Of a stretch of 64,000 bases of DNA, positions 1 through 12,289 are shown one piece after another. The stretch spans positions 20,312 to 84,311 of the forward strand of contig VZQC01001057.1 of the NCBI GenBank assembly GCA_009823505.1, in the 5' to 3' direction. The position numbers and the translations under genes are program-made. How positions within the stretch are numbered: position 1 is the first letter of the stretch; each line of letters opens with the position of its first letter. The notes under the pieces were generated by a model, which was not told the origin of the DNA, ran no database searches, and saw only the letters and a list, made by a program, of their open reading frames with translations. The DNA comes from Rhizomys pruinosus (taxonomy: Eukaryota > Chordata > Mammalia > Rodentia > Spalacidae).

Positions 1-262
1 TATATATATGCAATACAAGTTGGAGAGAACAACAAAAAGAATGGGGGAAAACTGAAATAGTGAAGTTCTCCCCCAAACAATAAGTCTCTGCTTTGGGAAA
101 AAAAAAAGACCTCTGGAAAGACTCGGAAAAAGATGCAAGGCACGTATGGCAGAGTGCAGGTACTCAGGTGGGGTGTGGGGCATGGAAAGGGAAGTGACTC
201 TAAATTTGATTGAGAAATGATGTATGATGTATGGAAATAGTTTAATAACAATAATAAATTTA
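1..262 (+). mobile_element. L1 3'-terminal fragment (tail)
   Basis: A-rich run, then a GGCAGAG...GGTGGGGTGTGGGGCATGG G-rich tract and an AAATGATGTATG...AATAATAAATTT end. The same order of blocks (A-run, GCAGAATGCATGAGCTC-like, G-tract, AGTGACTCTAA-like, ATGTATGA-like, AATAAA) closes several other L1 insertions here, for example near 33.6 and 14.4 kb. It is only the 3' end of a LINE-1; the 5' side leaves the window. Confidence 0.6.
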
Positions 263-539
263 AAAAACATATAAGTATGCTTGTTTAGAGTGCAGTAAGA
301 AATTACATTGATCTCTAAGACCTATGACATCTTCATCCACATGTATTTAGCTATGTTTACACTATCACACATGAGTTCCCTTCCAATGAGATAACCTTAA
401 GTCTGATTAGATAGCTTTTGGTTGCCCCTAAGATAAAGGATTCACTACTGCATCAATAACAATAGTTTGCTGGCCTACTCATTGTTGTCATTCTTAGGCT
501 TTACATCTGGGTGAGACTTTTGATTGGTTTTCTCCCTTG

Positions 540-1285
540 TCAGCTTGCATAGTATCCTTTATACCATAAAAGCTAGCCTTTAGAGAAGAGGCTTCCAGGT
601 AATTTCTGGCTTGATTATTCCAAGACCAGTGTCAAAGTATGTCGTGTCTTCTGCAATATAGGGTCTTACTTTCTGGGAGTTCTGAGAGGTAGCAATAGCC
701 TGTGTTATTTTGAAGATGTCTTTTAGTACTCTACAACTGGAAGGGGATTTTGCCTTGCCTGTTGTTATATATCCTTCAGTCATACACATCTCCTTATGTG
801 TAAATTGTACTATTTTTATTTCCAGTATTATATTTCACGGTAAGATTGCTGTACTATATCATAGTTCTCTTTTTAGCATTTTTTTGAGTAGCATATATAT
901 TGTATTCTGCAATGGCTCTACTATTCTACCTTCTCAACATCTATTTCCCTTCTTTAAATCCTGCTTTATTTGGTGGGTTTGATGCTATCTTATTGTGTAT
1001 TTCATTCAAATTTTCCTAATGATTCATGATGGTGGCCAATTTTTCATTTTACTCTTAGTCATTTGACTGTCTTCCTATAAGAAATAGATACTCAGATTTT
1101 TGCCCATTTTTCATGATGAATTTGCTACTGAACTGTTTCATTTTCTCCTTGAATAGGAGACCCTTAACAGATATATGGTGTGCAAGTATTCTATTTGATT
1201 GTGCAGTCATTATTTTACTCGATTGATTAGCTGGTTCTTTTGCTGTATAAAAGCCTTTTAGCATTGCATAGTCTTAATCCTAGAA
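540..1285 (-). mobile_element. Old L1 fragment (ORF2 end and 3' UTR), antisense
   Basis: Read on the minus strand, 1,000-1,285 resembles the stretch of L1 ORF2 just before its C-terminal domain, and 540-990 resembles a rodent/mammalian L1 3' UTR. Heavily decayed: the open frames here (69-90 codons) have no reading-frame continuity. Boundaries are approximate. Confidence 0.5.
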
Positions 1286-1290
1286 TAATA

Positions 1291-3673
1291 TTCACAACAA
1301 ATTCAGTAATATTGAAATAAAACCCTAATTTTAAATAAATTTCACATTTCATTCTGATATATGTGCCACATTAGAATTGTTGACTAAATTAAAATTGAGG
1401 ATAAAGACCACTCTGTGCCAATTATTCCAATTAATTTAAAAACATATTTCTGCCTGAAGATACTCCTCATTCAATACGCATCAACTGACTTCCTACCAAA
1501 AAGTCCATATGAAAAGTGGCAGAGTAGAACTATATAGTAGAAAAGTTGGGAAAGAATGGGCTCAGCCAGCTAATCAAAATTAACCTCTAAAATAAGCATA
1601 CACTTGCTACGATGTGAAGTAATGACCCTTTACCAATAGTTTTCCAACAATCCAATTCAGGGATGTTCTGTATAACAACTGATGTATACTCCTTGAAATT
1701 ATCAAGGACACCAAAAACAATGAAAATCTGAGAAGCTGTCTCAGCCAAGGTGAGCCTAAGGAGGAATGCCAAATAAACATAATGGAAGATATTTGGTTAA
1801 ATCTAAGAAAATGTGAACTCACTTCTGGATCTTGGTAAATAACAATGTGTCACCATATGTCATTTTATTAAACAACTGTTTCATACACATACATTAGAGG
1901 AAAAAATTTGTGTGGGAGTATGTGGAATTTCTGTAAGTACTATCCTCACAATTTTGTTGTCAGTTTGTGTCCCATTTAAAAAAAAACATTATAAATCAGG
2001 TATAATTTACTGAAGAAATGATTTTGTTCTGGCACTCCCCACAAAATATCTGGCCCTTTTTTGGTTCCTCCAGCTTGAGCAACTAAACGAATTGTCTGCA
2101 AGCTCTGCTTAAGTTCTTTTTTTTCAGACTTGCTTTGCCTCCCCTTCCTCCTGGTATATAAGTCAAGCTAATGGTTTGGAGCTTCTAGCTTCCATTGTTA
2201 ATTCCCTACCAGCGCTATACTTCCTAACATGCATTAATACTTGGAACTATGCTGTCATTTGCAATCCTCATCTAGATTCTTTTGCCCTGGCCCTATAGAT
2301 CTGGAGCTCCATATACTCATATAGGTTCTATATAATTTTATTGTCCAAGGACACACCCTGTCCTACTCTGCTTTCAGCCATTTTCCTAGACCTCTTATTT
2401 GTCCCTTGTTTAATTTGCAGTAAAGGAACAATCCTTTGGAGACTTCTCCATTCCCCACAATTACAGGAGCCCAGACCCCCACACACACAGCCACAATACA
2501 TGACAGTAACCATGTGCATTCCCTTCCCAGGGGCCCTTTCTGTCTCTGAAAGGATTTCAATTTAATTCTAATTAACGAAACATTATTTAATTAATACAAG
2601 CTTAAGTCAAGATACTGCCTGGTGACCTTTACAAGGTAATAGGGATAATTATTTTATTCCACAAAAATGTCACCTTTCTCTTTCCTTCTTTGAAATAACT
2701 TATGATTCTAGGGGTTTGTGCTAGGTAGGTATTTCTTGAGGTTTACATGCATAAATTCTCTTTCAACAGAAGGCACCTTAAAGCAGCTAACGACGGAGAA
2801 GGGCAATTTAAGAAAACGCTGCTAAAGCACAGAAGCTAAAGCAGGTTGATTTCAGTTTCCCAGCTGCCCTCTACAGCTGACCACCAATATATCTGCCTGT
2901 CCAGGGATGCTTGAAGGGATTTAGCATTTTCGTTTGGGCTTTGGTACCAAGGATTCTGAAATCATCCCCTTAATAGAAAACATACACCTGGGGGAAAAGT
3001 ACAAACTGCTTTAGCAAAAGAATTTTTTTTCCAAACTGTTTTCTCAAACATACAGTATCACTTGCAAAGCAATATGCTTTTTCAACAAAGAACTCTGGAA
3101 TTTTTTTTGAAAAATTCTTGTTTAAATGTTACTAATTCCCCGTGTGGATTCTGGATGCAACAAAGAAGACTTGAGAGAGAAAAAGGAGATCTTTCTGACT
3201 ACCAAGGTTTCTGAGGAAGTGATTAGAGTTCAAATAGCTGGCTTGTGGGAGGCTGGTTTATGTGTTGTGACTATGGGGACATGCAATAAAGCAGAGAATC
3301 AGATAATCATTAATTGACATCTTGTAAAAGGGATTCCTGTTCTAGATAACAAGCTTGTACAGATCAGATCTGAGAGTCATTTAAAGACCAACATCCTTGA
3401 TGTTATAGTACATAAATTCAAAAGGAGCAGAATGTCAACAGGGACTGATGATACTGGGCAACTTTGTATTGTTAATGGAACTGGAAAGTCTGGTCCCAAA
3501 TCAAGTCCAATGTCTTCTGCTGATCTTCTGAGTCAGAACAAACAGATAGAATTATATTAAGATATATATTCCCTAGTCTTATCATTTAACTCTTTGCCTC
3601 CATGATCTGGAAGGATTCTAGAAACCTTCTTTGAAGTCTGTATGATCACTGGATGTTTGATGGATAGCCAGAA
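1291..3673. other. Repeat-poor AT-rich intergenic DNA
   Basis: No convincing gene or young repeat. Around 2,100-2,560 is a more GC-balanced, LTR-like stretch with a TATATAAG box at about 2,156, but I could not find matching terminal repeats, so it is left unassigned. Open frames at 2,328-2,565 and 3,126-3,317 show no recognisable domain. Confidence 0.5.
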
Positions 3674-3682
3674 GATCCAGTA

Positions 3683-3944
3683 TTTTTTTATTTTATTTAT
3701 TTATTTTTAATTTATTTATTTTTCTCTATGTGTATGAATGTACTATCTGCATGAAGATCTGTGCACCCATGTCGTGCAATGCCGCGGAGGTCAGAAGAGG
3801 GTGTCGGATTCCCCTGGAACTGGAGTTCTCCTGGAATTGGAGTTACAGATGGTTCTCAGCCGCCATGTGGGTGCTGGGGATCGAACCCAGGTCCTCTGCA
3901 AGAGCAGTTGGTGCTCTTAACCATTAGGCCATCTCTCTAGCCCC
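3683..3944 (-). mobile_element. B2-type SINE, young subfamily
   Basis: Antisense copy: T-rich tail first, then the body, ending with the reversed tRNA-like head (GCCATCTCTCTAGCCCC). Flanked by a direct repeat GATCCAGTA (3,674-3,682 and 3,945-3,953). It carries the 17-bp internal duplication (AACTCCAATTCCAGGAG next to AACTCCAGTTCCAGGGG when read in sense). Confidence 0.93.
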
Positions 3945-3953
3945 GATCCAGTA

Positions 3954-5650
3954 AATTTCAAAAGGACCATGAGTACTCATTGACTGTCCCAGAGATGAGG
4001 CAGAGGTAGAATCTAAGTAGAATCTAAGCAAGGTCAGAAATCTATGGGTCTATGTTATCAGGGCGAGAAATACTAGATATGTAAATATCATTGTCTGAAT
4101 TGGAACCACATTTTTTTGATAAAGAGTTGGCAATTCTGGAGTGTGTTTTCAAGGCTCATTTGCTCAATTATGGGGGTCTGTCAGCACCCAAAACTTACAC
4201 CTTTGTACTGCATCTGTTCCACTTGATGCACTATCAAACTCGCCTCCATCTGAATTGTAGCTACATGATTTACATGGAAATTTGGGGCTCATGATTATTG
4301 TTCTCTCTCGCGTGTAGACAAGTATGGTTGCTTTACAAACACCTTCTGCAGCAATGCCTTGACTGGGAACTGCTAGACCTGCATTTGGGCCTGTTCCTGT
4401 TTTTGTAAATTTGGTCATGAGACTCTGGTATTCAAGTTCTGTGAGCTTGAACAATCACTTAATAGAATTTCAGTGAAAAGAAGGGGTAGTGGATTTCTTA
4501 CTGCTAGATATCACTGTGCCCTCATTTTCCTGGTCATAATTCCTTTTGAGATTTTCATCCTTCCTCTCTTACCACTCTCCTCTCATGCAAAGGGAAGATT
4601 CTGAGCTTTTATGTAGATCCACAGTAGACAGAGATTTAATCACACCCACCTCAGCCCCTAAATATTATTTTGTCATTCCCAGAGGCTGCTGCTCACACGC
4701 CTTGTTCTTAATCAAAAATTTTATTATTGTCTCACTTTGCCAATATGCAGAGCCCTCACTCCCTCTTTCCCAGACATGCGTCATTGTCCCTAGCCCAGGG
4801 TTTCTCATGCAGCCAGGTCTCAGCTGTTGAATAATTTCATGACTTAAGTGCTTCAGTGGCTGCTTGTAAAAGCCACTTTTTTCATTGTCTTAGAAAAACA
4901 AGCTGCAATTTAGGTAGACTATCACTAGGTGGAACTAGTCTGTTAGAACTACTTTGAGTCCATATCCAAAGAATTTGAGCTCCGGATGTGTTACAGTATA
5001 CTTTTGAGACTTTAAAATTCTGAATTCCAATTTACAGGGAGAGTATATAATGCTTTTAAATGCAATAGGCGCCCCAGGTAGATTTGGCTACTATTCTTTA
5101 TTTGATCTCTTTCTCTTTCTCAGCTAAACTGGAATCTTAACTTACAGGCAAAAGTCTTGTCTCATTTTGCGTTGGTACTGCTTTGACGTCAACCCCTCCC
5201 CCCCAGACACTTATCCCTCAATAGCTAGAAAGAAAAAAGAAGTGTAGATCTCAGCCACAGGCAGTCTATTCACCGTCCCTCCACTGTTTGAGCTAATTAT
5301 AGGGAACAACCTCTTTGCCAACTAAGGAGGAGAAATAGGTTTCACAGAGGTGTGATGGTGCTGAAAGTATACAAGCTACCCCTTCCTTCATCACTTTGCC
5401 TCAAATCAGAAAATATACTTTCTTTCTTGACACCTTCTGGATTCCCTCCTCCCATCAGTTCTCTGAACCCGCTGGGGGCTGCTGGCTTAATTTCCACAAT
5501 AGCTGCAGTTAATTAGTATCCCAGGGCAACTGACTTCCCTTAGCAACAGAGGTAACAATGGCTTCAGCTCACAAATTACCTTAGCTACAGTTTTCTTCCA
5601 CTGATAAAAACATATTTAATACTCAATCACAGATTTTGAACAGAAAATTA
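3954..5650. other. Intergenic DNA without recognisable gene
   Basis: No reading frame with family features; frames at 4,091-4,294 and 4,546-4,830 look like chance. The part 5,260-5,640 is free of recognisable repeats, of mixed composition, and holds closely spaced GGCAAC and AGCAAC half-sites (about 5,524-5,545). That could fit a conserved regulatory element, but nothing in the sequence alone proves it. Confidence 0.45.
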
Positions 5651-5654
5651 ATCC

Positions 5655-5765
5655 GGTGTCCACTCATCAATAAATATTTATTAAATTCCTACTGTGTGCA
5701 AGTCACAGAACTGGCCACCAGTATAGGAAGTGGAATTCACTACAGTTCTTTCTCCCCGGTAACTG
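5655..5765 (-). repeat. L2 3'-end-like ancient LINE fragment
   Basis: CATCAATAAATATTTATTAAATTCCTACTGTGTGCAAG-like text matches the reversed L2/MIR 3' end (ATTTATTGAGCACCTACTATGTGCCAGG motif). Very short and decayed. Confidence 0.5.
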
Positions 5766-5989
5766 AAAAAGGAATTGGAAACATAATATATGAAATTAAA
5801 TAAGTCTACTACAAGGTAATATTAAATAAATGGCTTGATTTGAAAACCTGGAGGCTGTCTGTGGCTAATGAAGATCCTTGGGAATGTTTGAGCTAAGTTT
5901 TGAAATAGAAAGGCCAAATATGGAGCCTAACTGATTATACTTAAAACCTGTAGCTTTGCCTGTGCTTTTTGATGTCTGGCATATTTTCT

Positions 5990-6063
5990 ACTTTTTTTAA
6001 ATTTAACTTATTTATTGACAATTTGATATATTTTCCCGATTAGTCCCCCTTCTACTTTCATGG

Positions 6064-6116
<53 letters not shown>

Positions 6117-6335
6117 ACTGGGTTCATTAAGATTGCTTGCATGAACATATATAGGGGTTTATTTACCTAAACATGGGCAAGTTAACACTAACTATCCTCC
6201 TGGAGAAATTATTTTCCCTTCCCCCAGCAGCCTTTAACAGCTGATAGCTCTTCAGTGAAGTGTGGGGGGTGGCTCATGGAATCCATCTTTGATGGCTAGA
6301 GTGAGATGGAATCTCAAAATAGGTTGTTTTTTTTT
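5990..6335 (-). mobile_element. L1 (Lx-like) 3' UTR fragment, antisense
   Basis: Minus-strand Lx-type 3' UTR text (TTTATTGACAATTTGATATATT..., CCCCCAGCAGCC...AACAGCTGATAGCTC). Interrupted by a (TC)n microsatellite. It is directly followed by a plus-strand L1 3' UTR piece, giving a head-to-head arrangement. Confidence 0.6.
6067..6114 (+). repeat. (TC)n microsatellite
   Basis: Uninterrupted TC dinucleotides over about 48 bases within an L1 3' UTR fragment. Confidence 0.97.
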
Positions 6336-6339
6336 TACT

Positions 6340-6830
6340 TTTGCCAACACCAAGTGACATATCTACAATGGAATCTCTACACCTAAGGCTCACAGAACAT
6401 AGTGGAGCAGGAGGTAGAGAGAATACTAATGCAGCTCTCAGCTCTCATCAGCAAACTCTTCCTCATGGAACAAAGGACAATATACACAAGGCCACAACTG
6501 ACCTAAGTGTAGAGAATAAGAGACTACAGAGTATATGTCCCTGAATAGGACTTCTATTTTAAACCTCACCCACGCAGAACTCATCCACCATTGTGAAAGA
6601 GTGGGTAGAAAGATTCTAAGACCCAGGGGTAGTGCATGAATATAAGGAAAAAGAGTATTCTAGGCTTCTGGGAACTTGCTCATATGCACTTACAGCAGCA
6701 GTGATATCATCCACAAGACACATACAAAACTCAATCTGACAAAAACCCAACATTGAACTGGGAACATGGGCAGGAAGCTTCAACCTTAGTCAAAATAATT
6801 TTCATTTGCTTTTCCCTGAAGACTAAGTGT
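6340..6830 (+). mobile_element. L1 (Lx-like) 3' UTR fragment, sense
   Basis: Contains CAAGTGACATATCTACAATG..., ACACCTAAGGCTCA, CCATTGTGAAAGA and AGATTCTAAGACCCAG blocks, which recur in the same order near 20,520-20,960 and partly near 42,760-42,900. This is the conserved rodent L1 3' UTR block (CTCAGGGACCATTGCAGAAGA...TTGTAAGAGCCAGAG type). Non-coding. Confidence 0.65.
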
Positions 6831-6849
6831 GTGGAACACTTTAAATCTA

Positions 6850-7055
6850 TGGATTGATTGATTTGTGTGTGTATGTGTGTATGTATGTATAGGTATATGG
6901 CTGCATGAGTTTCATGGCCTGTGTGTGGAAGTTTGAAGAGGACAACTTGTGTAAGACAGTTCTCTCATTCCACCATGTGCATTCCAGGGATCGAGGTCAG
7001 GTTGTTCAGCTTGGTGGCAAGTGCCTTTACCCGCTGAGCCATCTCATCAGTTGGA
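6850..7055 (-). mobile_element. B3 SINE (B2 family), antisense
   Basis: GTGTGTATGTGTG tail, GAGGACAACTTGTGTAAGACAGTTCTCTC, then GGCAAGTGCCTTTACCCGCTGAGCCATCTCATC. This is the reversed B3 pattern, with the tRNA-like head at the high-coordinate end. Confidence 0.85.
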
Positions 7056-7124
7056 TGCTTTCTACATATTTATAAGCCATTTTTTTTCTGAGAGATTCTG
7101 TTCAGCTTGATGCCACATCTTGTA

Positions 7125-8155
7125 TAATTTAACTTTTTTGAGAATTTCATGGAAGAGTATGATATTTATACCATTTCACCCCCACCTTTTTTCTCCGCCA
7201 ACTTATCACACAATACCTACCACAGTCCCCTCCTTTTTGACCTCTAATTATTATTGTTATACATACATATATATGTGCATACTCTCTCTCTGCATATATA
7301 TATATATGAGTACTGAGTACTGAGTATTGAGTCCACTTACTATTGCTTGTACATACATGTGTCTAGGGTTGAGTACTTGGTACTGGATAATCTATGGTGG
7401 AGCTCATCTGTGGAAAACTCAATTTTCCCTCTCTCAACAGACAGTGATCTTCATCTAGAGGTGAGGCCTTGTGAAATTTCCCTTATCTACATTGCCATTT
7501 CAACTGGAATTGTACTTATGCAAGTCTTGTTTATGCAAGCCTATCATGATGATTTAGTGGGAACCACTTCACTACTATGTCTTAAAGCCATTATCTAGCA
7601 ACAGTCATCCTGATTTTCAATCATATCATCACCTCTTCCATGATGTTCCCTGAGCATTACATGTAAAGTGTAAAGGTTGCATGGTGGATATATCAGTTGG
7701 TGCTGGACACCCCACAGTCACATATTACATGAATTTTGGCCAATTTTCACAGCCCATTTTGTGACTGGGTTGTTTTCTTGAGGTTTAGGGATTTTTAAAG
7801 TATTTTTTCTTTTAGTTATTATTTTTATTTTATGTGTATGAGTGTATTACTTGCATGTACACAGGTGCATCCTTGTCATGCAATGCCTGTAAAGGTCAGA
7901 AGAGGGAGTCAGATCCCAAAGAACTGGAATGAAGGATGGTTGTTAGCTGCCATTTTGGTGCTGGGAATTGAACTTAAGTCTTCTGCAAGAGCAGTCAGTG
8001 CTTTTAATTACTGGGCTATCTCTTCAGCCCCTAGGGTTTTGTTGTTGTTTTTGTTGTTTATTTATTTGTTTTTAGTTCTTTGTATATTCTAGATATTAAT
8101 ACTCTGTCAAATGCATAGCTGGCCAAGAATGTCTTCTGTGTGTTTCTTTAACTTT
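7125..8155 (-). mobile_element. L1 (Lx-like) 3' UTR and ORF2 end, antisense
   Basis: 7,125-7,780 is a reversed Lx 3' UTR (GAGAATTTCATGGAAGAGTATGATATTTAT, ...CATGATGTTCCCTGAGCATTA). 7,740-8,155 continues into reversed ORF2 (GTGACTGGGTTGTTTTCTTGAGG..., CTTTGTATATTCTAGATATTAATACTCTGTCAAATGCATAG). A B2-like SINE is nested at 7,806-8,031. All frames are broken. Confidence 0.72.
7806..8031 (-). mobile_element. Older B2 SINE nested in L1
   Basis: Reversed B2 body and head (CTCTTCAGCCCC end). It lacks the 17-bp duplication of the young subfamily and is more divergent. It splits the L1 ORF2 remnant between 7,800 and 8,040. Confidence 0.85.
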
Positions 8156-8184
8156 AGGTTATTCCATTTCCTTTCCTATAAATA

Positions 8185-8285
8185 TAGGGACCAAAGCTTA
8201 CCTCAAATTCTTTATGAGGATTAGAAATTCATATAGTACCTCGCACATTGCCTAGTCAATATTCACTCATTTCATTGTTCACAAC
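8185..8285 (+). repeat. MIR-like fragment
   Basis: GGATTAGAAATTCATATAGTACCTCGCACATTGCCTAGTCAATATTCAC resembles the MIR 3' half in order and spacing. Tentative. Confidence 0.35.
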
Positions 8286-8309
8286 TCACACTGAAAAATA
8301 CAGTAGACA

Positions 8310-11300
8310 CAAAAAGAAAGCAGGTGTGGCTATTCTAATATCAGACAAAATAGACTTCAAAGCAAAAGAAATCAAAAGAGACAAAGAGGGCCATTACATC
8401 TTTATTAAAGGAACAATTGACAATGAAGATCCCACAATCATGAATATATATGCACCAAACACCGCAGCACCAAACTTTATAAAGAAAATTCTTCAGGATC
8501 TCAAGGCACAGATTAACCCCAGCACACTAATAGTAGGGGACTTCAATACCCCATTAAGTCCCCTAGACAGATCAACAGGACAAAGGATAAACAGAGAAAC
8601 AATCTGAACTAAAATGACACAATAACAACCAAATGGACCTCACATACAGCTATCGAATATTTCACAAACACCAGAGAATACACTTTCTACTCAGCACCTC
8701 ATGGAACAGTCTCCAAAATAGACCATATACGGGGACACAGAAAAAAAAACTCAACAAACATAAAAAAGATTGAAATAATCTCAGCATTCTATCAGACCAA
8801 GTGCAATAAAACTCAACAGCAACACCAGGATAAACCCTAAAACCTACAATAATACATGGAGACTAAACAAACTCTCCGGAATAATGAAGGGGGTCAAGGA
8901 AGAAATAAAGAAAAAAAATAAAACTCCTGAAATGGATGACAATGATAGACAGAACAGCAAAATCTATGGGACACTATTAAAGCAATCCTAAGAAGGAAGT
9001 ATTAAGCTCTAAGTGCCTACTTAAAAAACAGAAGAGCACAGTGAATGATCAACACTGCAGCTAAAAATATGTGAGAGACAACAACAAATAACCCTAAACG
9101 GAGCAGACAGATAAATAAAAAAGATCAGAGCAGAGATCAATGAAGAGAAATAACGAAATACGAAACAAAAAAAAATCAATGATCCAAAGTTGGTTCTTTG
9201 AGAAAATAAACAAGATGACAGACCTCTATCCCGTGAACAAAAGAAAGAGGGAAAAACTCCAAATCAATACAAGCTGTGATGAAAGGGGAAATTCACAACA
9301 GACATATGAGAAAAGATCTAGACAATCATACGGGAATATACTTCAAGAACTGTATACTCTACTAATTTTGAAAACCTGGAAGAAATTGATGAGATCTGAA
9401 ATCCGGGGAATCACCAAAGCTCAACTAAAAAGATCGACAGCCTAAATTCAGGAAGAAATTCAAGATGTAATAAAGCTGCACCTCCCAACCAAAAAATGCC
9501 CAGAGCCAGATGCTTTCACGCGGCAGAATTCTATAAAATATTTCAAAAGACATACAACAGTACTACGCAAGTTGTTTGGAAGGATACAAATGGAGGGAGT
9601 TCTCCCAGAATGCCTTCTATGAAGCCAGCATCACACTATTACCAAAACCATGTAAGTATACAATCAAAAAGGAGAAACTGTAGACCCTCTCCCTAAGGAA
9701 CACAGATACCAAAATTCTAACAGGATAACTGTAAATCGCATACAGACCCACATCAATGAAGATCATCCACCAAAGCCAGTTGGATTAATACCAGAGAGCA
9801 GGGATGGTTCAACATACAGAAATCAATAAAAGTCATCAAACATATAATGGACGGAAGGACAAAACCACACCATCAGCTCAATTGATGCAGAGAACAGACT
9901 TTGACAAAATCCAGCCATCTCGTCATGTTTAAAGTCCTAGAGGGAATTGAAGGAGAGAAAAAAACTGGAGGATCCTTCGCATGTAATCAAAACCATAGAC
10001 AGAAACCCACAGCCAATTCATCCAAATGGGGAAACGACAGAAGAATTCACCTTAAAGGGAGGAACTCGGCAAGGGCTGCCCCCTGTCACCATGCCTTTTC
10101 AATCTATTGCTTGGAAACCCTTGCTAGGGCAATAAGGCAGAAAAGGAACTTAAAGGAGTTTCTAATTGGAAAGAGGAAGTCGAGCTATCACCTTTTTTGC
10201 TGATGAATTGATTGTCTACACTAGGATGCTAAGACCTCCACCAGAAAACTTCCTAGAAACGATTAATATCTTCAGTAAAGGGCAGGATACAAAAGAATAT
10301 AGAAAAATCGGGAGCCTTTCTTTACACCAACAACAACAACTCAAGAAGGACTACAAGGGACTGCCCACTCACAATAGCCTCAAAACAATAAAATACCTAG
10401 GAACAAACCTAACCCAAAGACACCAAGGATCTCTACAACAAAAATTTAAACCCCTAAAAAGGAAATTGAGGAAGATATCAGAAGATGGACAAACATCCCG
10501 TGCTCATGGATTGGGAAAATAAATATTTATAGTAAAAATGTCCATCCTCACCCAAAAGCTAGTGTACAGATTTAATGCCATCCCAATCAAAATCCCCAAA
10601 CTTGCTTCAACAGGATTGGAAAAAAAATCCTCAGTTTTATTTGGAAAACAAAAGACCCCCGAATAGCCAAAGGAACGCCTGAGCGAAGAGCAATACAGGG
10701 GGGACAGCTATACCAGACATCAAACGATACTCCAGGGCTATATCCATAAAAATAGCCTGGTACTGGCACGAAACAGGCCATTTTGACCATGGAATAAAAC
10801 TGAAGTCCACACTTGAGCTCATACAATTTCAAGCCACCTTATATTTGACAATGGGCCCAAGAAGACACAATGGAGGAAATACAGCCATCTTCAATAAGTG
10901 GTGTTGGACAAAACTGGAATCACCACTTGCAGAGAATAGAATTAAACCCTACCTCTCACCCGGGACACAAGTCAACTCCAGATGGATCAAGACCGCAACG
11001 TGAAACCCCAAACTCTGGAGGTGATAGAGAGAAACTTGGCAGCAGACTAAAGACATAGGCATAGGAAAAGACTTCCTAAATCAAGACAGCACTGCAAAGA
11101 AATAAGATCGACATTGACAAATGGGACCGCATTAAACTCAAAAGGTATTTTCTGTCATCAAAAAGAAACAATAAGTGAAGTGAAAAGAAAACCCCAGAGT
11201 GGGAGGAAACCTTCACTGCAAGATTACTTTGACAAATCTTAATTTCCCTAGATTATACAAGCTACTCAAAAAACAAAGAAAGTGCTGGAGAAATGGCCTA

Positions 11301-12130
11301 GCGGTTTAAGAGCACAGACCGCTCTAACAGAGGACCACGGAGTTTCGTCCACCAGCACCCACATGGCGGCCGAGAACCATCTTAAAACCCGATTCCAGGA
11401 GAACCCAGTTCCAGGAATTCCGACACCCCTCTTCCTGACCTCCGCGGCAATTGCATGAGGAGGAGGGGAACACGGGTGCACAGTCTTGCATGCATACAGT
11501 ACATCATACACATACAGAAATAAATAAAATTAAATAAAAAAACAAAGAAGAAAGAAAACAATGAAGCACTCAAAGATGGAGGTCAAAGATCTGAATAAGA
11601 CCTCTACAGAAGGAGAATTAGAGAGGCCGAGATGCATCTTAGAAATGGTCAACATCACTAAAATTAAGGAAATGCAAATTAAAACCACATTGAAGATTAT
11701 CATCTTACTCCAATAAGCGTGGCTAGGATCAAGAAAATGAATGAGACCAAGCTCTGGAGTGGTTGTGGGAAAGGGGAACAATCATCCATTGCCGGTGGGA
11801 ATGTAACCTTAGACCCACTATGGAAAGCAGTGTGGAGACCATTTAGAAAACGCAAAATGAGCCTTCCCTTTGACCCAGTCATACAACTCCTGGTATATAC
11901 CCACGACTCATCTTACCTCAGAGATAAATGCACAGCTATATTTTTTTGCAGTTCTGTTCACAATAGAAAAAAACTGGAACCAGCCCAGATGCCCCCTCAA
12001 CTGACGAGTGGATCGAGCAAATGTGGTACATCTAAACAAAGGAGTTATATGCAGCAGCGGTTAAAGAGGGACGGAATCATGAACTTTCGCATGTAAATGG
12101 AGGGGAGCTTAGAAAGAGATTAGTAGTGAA
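8310..12130 (+). pseudogene. L1 ORF2p pseudogene (EN-RT-Cys domains, decayed)
   Basis: ORF2p is the L1 endonuclease/reverse transcriptase that nicks DNA and copies its own RNA. The frame at 8,310-8,607 shows KKAGVAILISDKIDF, KEGHYIFIKG, MNIYAPNT and VGDFNTPLS, the canonical L1 endonuclease block. The reverse transcriptase region appears in pieces between about 9,140 and 10,520. At about 10,196-10,213 the catalytic FADD box reads FADELIVY, so the second catalytic aspartate is changed to Glu. KYLGTNLTQ follows near 10,395. The C-terminal region (11,719-12,096) retains WSGCGKGEQ-like remnants of the Cys-rich motif. More than ten frame breaks and a nested B2 exclude function. Confidence 0.9.
11281..11536 (+). 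mobile_element. B2 SINE nested in L1 ORF2
   Basis: Sense B2 with A box region (TGGCCTAGCGGTT) and a damaged B box. Direct repeat AAAAAACAAAGAA flanks it (11,268-11,280 and about 11,537-11,549). It has the 17-bp duplicated segment but carries an unusual number of 1-base insertions compared with sister copies. Confidence 0.93.
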
Positions 12131-12289
12131 GTACACAGTCCCAGACAAAAACAAACGAACCCTGTTGTCCTATCTTTGAATGCTCGTGCCACTACCCTGT
12201 TGTAAATATTTTTGTGGAGAAGGATGCATATTAAAAGAAAACAACGACAACCTGCCTCAAGCACACTGCTCTGCCCTGGTGCCTTGGGA

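Noticed and set aside
2100..2560. Solo LTR with TATA box
   Set aside because: No TG...CA ends or TSD that I can see, and no matching second copy.
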